DNA of 7,208 nucleotides from Candidatus Saccharibacteria bacterium RIFCSPHIGHO2_02_FULL_47_12 (GTDB lineage: Bacteria; Patescibacteriota; Saccharimonadia; Saccharimonadales; JANWIN01). The stretch lies in NCBI GenBank assembly GCA_001790455.1, contig MGCP01000040.1, forward strand, positions 8,728 through 15,935, written 5' to 3'. Shown in pieces: positions 5,105-7,208 of this stretch; positions within the stretch are counted from its first letter, which is position 1; every line of letters begins with the position of its first letter. A model generated the notes under the pieces. The model had not been told where the DNA came from. It searched no databases and saw nothing but the letters and a program-made list of their open reading frames with translations. A program made the translations under genes and the position numbers.

Positions 5105-5280
5105 GGGCAGCTGGCTTTCACTTGATGTATCTGGTTGTCAGCCATACGTTTGCCTGCAGAACTCCTCGTCTGCCTATGTGCAGACTTCGTCAAACAAGGC
5201 TTCGGCCTCCAGCCCTTGGTTAACAAGGGCTGGACCACTGTATGGGCTGACAACATCTACTTCAGGTTCAGCCAGAGCCC
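5105..5280. repeat. Large branched inverted repeat (176 bases)
   Basis: The left arm 5105-5147 aligns with the reverse complement of 5240-5280, starting GGGC...CTGGCT and ending in a nearly perfect block: GTTGTCAGCCATAC (5134-5147) against GTATGGGCTGACAAC (5240-5254), one extra base. The apex is branched. GTTTG (5148-5152) pairs with CAAAC (5191-5195) and encloses GTCTG/CAGAC (5168-5172/5181-5185). Next come AGGC-TTCG-GCCT (5197-5208), with a classic UUCG tetraloop, and the 10-bp stem at 5209-5233. As RNA this would be a stable multi-branched fold. Family unknown. Confidence 0.75.
5209..5233. repeat. 10-bp perfect inverted repeat in the branched element
   Basis: CCAGCCCTTG (5209-5218) and CAAGGGCTGG (5224-5233) are exact complements around GTTAA. 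It is GC-rich and lacks a following T-run, so it is not a terminator. Confidence 0.8.
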
Positions 5281-5337
5281 GGTATATTTTTACTTCCCCT
5301 CTGAAAAACTGAGAGAGTGAGTGCAGCTAGCATACCG
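5280..5337. repeat. Short inverted repeat next to the large hairpin
   Basis: CGGTAT (5280-5285) pairs with ATACCG (5332-5337), enclosing a smaller CTCT/AGAG pairing (5299-5302/5312-5315). It abuts the right arm of the 176-base repeat. Confidence 0.45.
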
Positions 5338-5358
5338 AGATGCGAGGACTTGTTCGAA

Positions 5359-5446
5359 CGGAGCTGTTTTATAATTCTTCCAAAAAACAGCGAAGTAGCT
5401 CCGCAGCATCCGGATGCTCGCCAGCGAACGACCATCACTGTTTTTT
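5359..5446. repeat. Overlapping inverted repeats with competing pairings
   Basis: GCTGTTTT (5363-5370) pairs with AAAACAGC (5384-5391), and CGGAGC (5359-5364) with GCTCCG (5398-5403). The same A-rich arm, AAAAAACAG (5382-5390), also matches CTGTTTTTT (5438-5446) perfectly. The two 9-bp-class stems exclude each other. A 14-bp palindrome lies in the second loop. Confidence 0.6.
5405..5418. repeat. 14-bp perfect palindrome
   Basis: AGCATCCGGATGCT reads the same on both strands with no spacer. It could be a dimeric-protein site or part of the larger fold. Confidence 0.75.
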
Positions 5447-5452
5447 AGCCGG

Positions 5453-5523
5453 GGCGGATCTTTTTGCCTACTTTTTCTAACTGTAGAGAAAAAGTAGGCC
5501 GTGCAAGTCCGCCAACGGCGGAC
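5453..5523. repeat. Nested inverted repeat with 13-bp perfect stem
   Basis: GCCTACTTTTTCT (5466-5478) and AGAAAAAGTAGGC (5487-5499) are exact complements around 8 bases. An outer pair, GGCGGA (5453-5458) with TCCGCC (5508-5513), encloses them. TCCGCC can instead pair with an adjacent GGCGGAC (5517-5523) to form a 7-bp, 3-base-loop hairpin, so the outer stem can be swapped. Confidence 0.8.
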
Positions 5524-5563
5524 GACGAAACCCTCATATTCTTGCTCAGCAGCTCGATTACGT

Positions 5564-5573
5564 TTAAGCTTAA
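5564..5573. repeat. 10-bp palindrome just before the FAD oxidase start
   Basis: TTAAGCTTAA is a perfect palindrome ending five bases before the ATG at 5579, covering where a ribosome-binding site would sit. It could be an operator; no partner is visible. Confidence 0.35.
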
Positions 5574-5578
5574 GGGTA

Positions 5579-7208
5579 ATGGAACAATTTGTTCAAGCGC
5601 TCAAACATGACGGGTTTAGGGGTGAGGTTGATAGCAGCGATGAAACCCGGCAGCTCTATAGCCACGACGCCTCATTGTTTGAGGTAATACCCCAGCTGGT
5701 TGTGTCACCCATGGATAGCAAAGACTTACAGACTCTTGTAAAAACAGTATCCACCCATAAAAAGTTGAACCACACTTTATCTATCACGGCTCGCAGCGGC
5801 GGCACGTGTATGTCTGGCGGTGCCATAAACGACTCTATAATTGTGGATTTTTCCAAACACTTTACTGCCATAGAGGAGGTAACCCCTTCAGCTGCACGCG
5901 TACAGCCAGGGGTGTTTTACCGCGACTTTGAGCCAAAAACATTAGAGCAAAAAGCTCTCATGCCCAGTTTTCCGGCGTCCAGAGAACTTTGCACTATTGG
6001 CGGCATGGTAGCCAACAATGCGGGCGGAGAAATGTCTCTAGAATACGGCAAAACTGAAAACTTTGTGACGGAGCTAAAGATGGTACTGGCCGATGGCAAA
6101 GAGTACACATTTAAACCCATGACCAAAGCCGAAGTAGACCAAAAGCGCCAGCAAGGCGACTTTGAGGGCGAAATTTACCGCGACATGTACGACTTGTGCG
6201 TGACCCGCTACGAACAAATCAAAGCGGCCAAACCGAGAGTATCCAAAAATTCCACCGGTTATAACATCTGGGATGTATACGACAGGCAGACAGAAATGTT
6301 TGACCTGACCAAGCTGATCGTGGGTTCGCAGGGTACGCTTGGCATGGTTACTGATGTGACGTTTCGGCTAGTGCCAAAGCGCGATTTTTCGGGCGTGCTG
6401 GTGTGCTTTTTGAAAGATACATCCAGGCTTGGCGAAATTATAAACGAGGTATTAAAGCATAAACCCGCCACCTTTGAATCATTCGATAATTACACCCTGA
6501 ACCTGTCTATAAAATTCTTCCCTTACTTTAGAAAAACACTGGGACTTGGCGCTCTCATAAAGCTGGGGTTGCAGCTTTTGCCAGACGCTTTGATTTTGTT
6601 TAAAGGTATACCTAAGCTTGTGATGCTTATAGAATTTACAGGAACCAGCCAGGAAGAAGTAGATCAAAAACTGGCAAACATGAAGCAGGCGCTCGCCCCT
6701 TATAAACTGGAGGCAGCAGAAGAAGACAACACTCCGTCCAAAGCCTGGAAGTTTCGCATTATGCGGCGCGAAAGCTTTAATCTGCTGCGCAAAAAGGTCA
6801 AAGACAAACACACTGCGCCGTTTATAGACGACCTGGTGGTGCCACCGCAGTTTTTGCCTCAATTTTTGCCTAAACTACGCGAAATTATAAACAAGTATAA
6901 ACTTATGGCCACGGTGGCTGGCCACATGGGCGATGGCAACTTTCACGTTATACCGCTCATGAAGTTAGAAGACCCGGCTGAGCGTGCCAAACTGCTGCCT
7001 GCTATGAAAGAGGTAAACGAGTTGGTGCTTTCCTATCACGGTTCGCTTTCTGGCGAGCACAACGACGGGCTGATCCGCGGCCCATGGCTAGAGCAGATGT
7101 ATGGGGCAGATATGGTCAAAATCTTTAAACAAGTAAAGCAGACCTTTGACCCGCAGAACATCTTTAACCCACACAAAAAGACCGACTCTAGCTGGGACTA
7201 TAGCTTCA
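5579..7208 (+). CDS. FAD-linked oxidase, GlcD / D-lactate dehydrogenase family (3' end outside window)
   Basis: Flavoprotein of the FAD_binding_4 plus FAD-oxidase_C type, oxidising a 2-hydroxyacid such as D-lactate, glycolate or D-2-hydroxyglutarate, probably with quinone as acceptor. 543 codons are visible with no stop. The FAD domain (about 38-175) shows ARSGGTCMSGGAINDSIIVD (71-90) and TIGGMVANNAGGEMSLEYGK (139-158). The C-terminal domain shows GHMGDGNFH (448-456), SGEHNDG (491-497) and FDPQNIFNPHKK (523-534), normally close to the end. Few residues are probably missing unless an Fe-S domain follows. A hydrophobic stretch at about 313-350 may aid membrane contact. The ATG at 5579 is the first in frame; TAAGGG is only two bases away, so initiation is unusual. 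It diverges from ndh, and both could feed the same quinone pool. Confidence 0.9.
   Translation, partial: MEQFVQALKHDGFRGEVDSSDETRQLYSHDASLFEVIPQLVVSPMDSKDLQTLVKTVSTHKKLNHTLSITARSGGTCMSGGAINDSIIVDFSKHFTAIEEVTPSAARVQPGVFYRDFEPKTLEQKALMPSFPASRELCTIGGMVANNAGGEMSLEYGKTENFVTELKMVLADGKEYTFKPMTKAEVDQKRQQGDFEGEIYRDMYDLCVTRYEQIKAAKPRVSKNSTGYNIWDVYDRQTEMFDLTKLIVGSQGTLGMVTDVTFRLVPKRDFSGVLVCFLKDTSRLGEIINEVLKHKPATFESFDNYTLNLSIKFFPYFRKTLGLGALIKLGLQLLPDALILFKGIPKLVMLIEFTGTSQEEVDQKLANMKQALAPYKLEAAEEDNTPSKAWKFRIMRRESFNLLRKKVKDKHTAPFIDDLVVPPQFLPQFLPKLREIINKYKLMATVAGHMGDGNFHVIPLMKLEDPAERAKLLPAMKEVNELVLSYHGSLSGEHNDGLIRGPWLEQMYGADMVKIFKQVKQTFDPQNIFNPHKKTDSSWDYSF

Larger units (their letters stand above)
4978..5578. 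other. 601-base intergenic region dense in inverted repeats, no convincing gene
   Basis: Two plus-strand frames here (5022-5312 and 5135-5320) lack a ribosome-binding site, have Ser/Thr-rich low-complexity translations, and follow the arms of the large inverted repeat; I treat them as spurious. The region from 5035 to 5523 is almost wholly accounted for by inverted repeats described separately. No tRNA, rRNA, RNase P RNA, tmRNA or SRP RNA signature was found. A TATAAT at 5370-5375 has no well-spaced -35. Since the flanking genes diverge, both of their promoters should lie here, yet neither is clear. Possible identities are a structured non-coding RNA, a non-autonomous repeat element, or several regulatory hairpins. 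Confidence 0.7.

Noticed and set aside
5022..5320. Two overlapping plus-strand frames in the intergenic region
   Set aside because: No ribosome-binding site, Ser/Thr-rich low-complexity translations, no family resemblance, and both trace the arms of the large inverted repeat.
5352..5359. GTTCGAAC resembling a tRNA T-loop
   Set aside because: The flanking bases cannot form the 5-bp T stem and no acceptor, D or anticodon arm surrounds it; it is simply an 8-bp palindrome.
5030..5530. CRISPR array
   Set aside because: The repeats are inverted, not regularly spaced direct repeats, and no cas gene is present.
5656..6862. Several minus-strand frames opposite the FAD oxidase
   Set aside because: They are shadows of a clear 543-codon plus-strand gene with family motifs throughout.
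1..7208. Alternative genetic code (TGA as Gly)
   Set aside because: TGA ends khpA and the leader ORF at sensible places and no gene body contains an in-frame TGA.

Overview
The window most resembles a fragment of a Candidate Phyla Radiation genome, probably Candidatus Saccharibacteria (TM7). The reasons are moderate base composition, very compact genes, short versions of universal proteins with acidic tails, and a type-2 NADH dehydrogenase beside a FAD-linked 2-hydroxyacid oxidase. No rRNA or marker gene long enough to settle the phylum is present, so this is an inference. TGA ends khpA and the small ORF before it and never appears inside a gene, which argues for the standard bacterial code rather than the TGA=Gly code of Gracilibacteria and Absconditabacteria.

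Layout. Bases 1-2888 (+) hold an RNA-processing and ribosome-biogenesis block: the 3' end of a probable NUDIX hydrolase, rnc (RNase III), rpsP (ribosomal protein S16), an unlisted 37-codon ORF, khpA (KH-domain RNA-binding protein) and trmD (tRNA m1G37 methyltransferase). rimM and rplS, usual partners of rpsP/trmD, are absent here. Convincing sigma70-like promoters precede rpsP, khpA and trmD. The last two have structured leaders: khpA has a translationally coupled leader ORF whose ends pair to mask the khpA ribosome-binding site, and trmD has a folded leader ending in an intrinsic terminator.

Bases 2885-4977 (-) hold a convergent two-gene unit: a type-2 NADH:quinone oxidoreductase, then an overlapping multi-pass PAP2-superfamily membrane phosphatase whose stop codon overlaps the trmD stop. 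Bases 4978-5578 contain no convincing gene but are packed with inverted repeats, including a branched 176-base hairpin and a 13-bp perfect stem nested in a second stem. From 5579 to the window end (+) runs a FAD-linked oxidase of the GlcD / D-lactate dehydrogenase family, cut just before its C-terminus.

The first half supports RNA maturation and decoding. The second half would feed electrons from NADH and a 2-hydroxyacid into a membrane quinone pool, consistent with the short respiratory chain reported for some Saccharibacteria; no terminal oxidase lies in this window. The strongest leads for new biology are the khpA leader, the trmD leader and the structured intergenic region.
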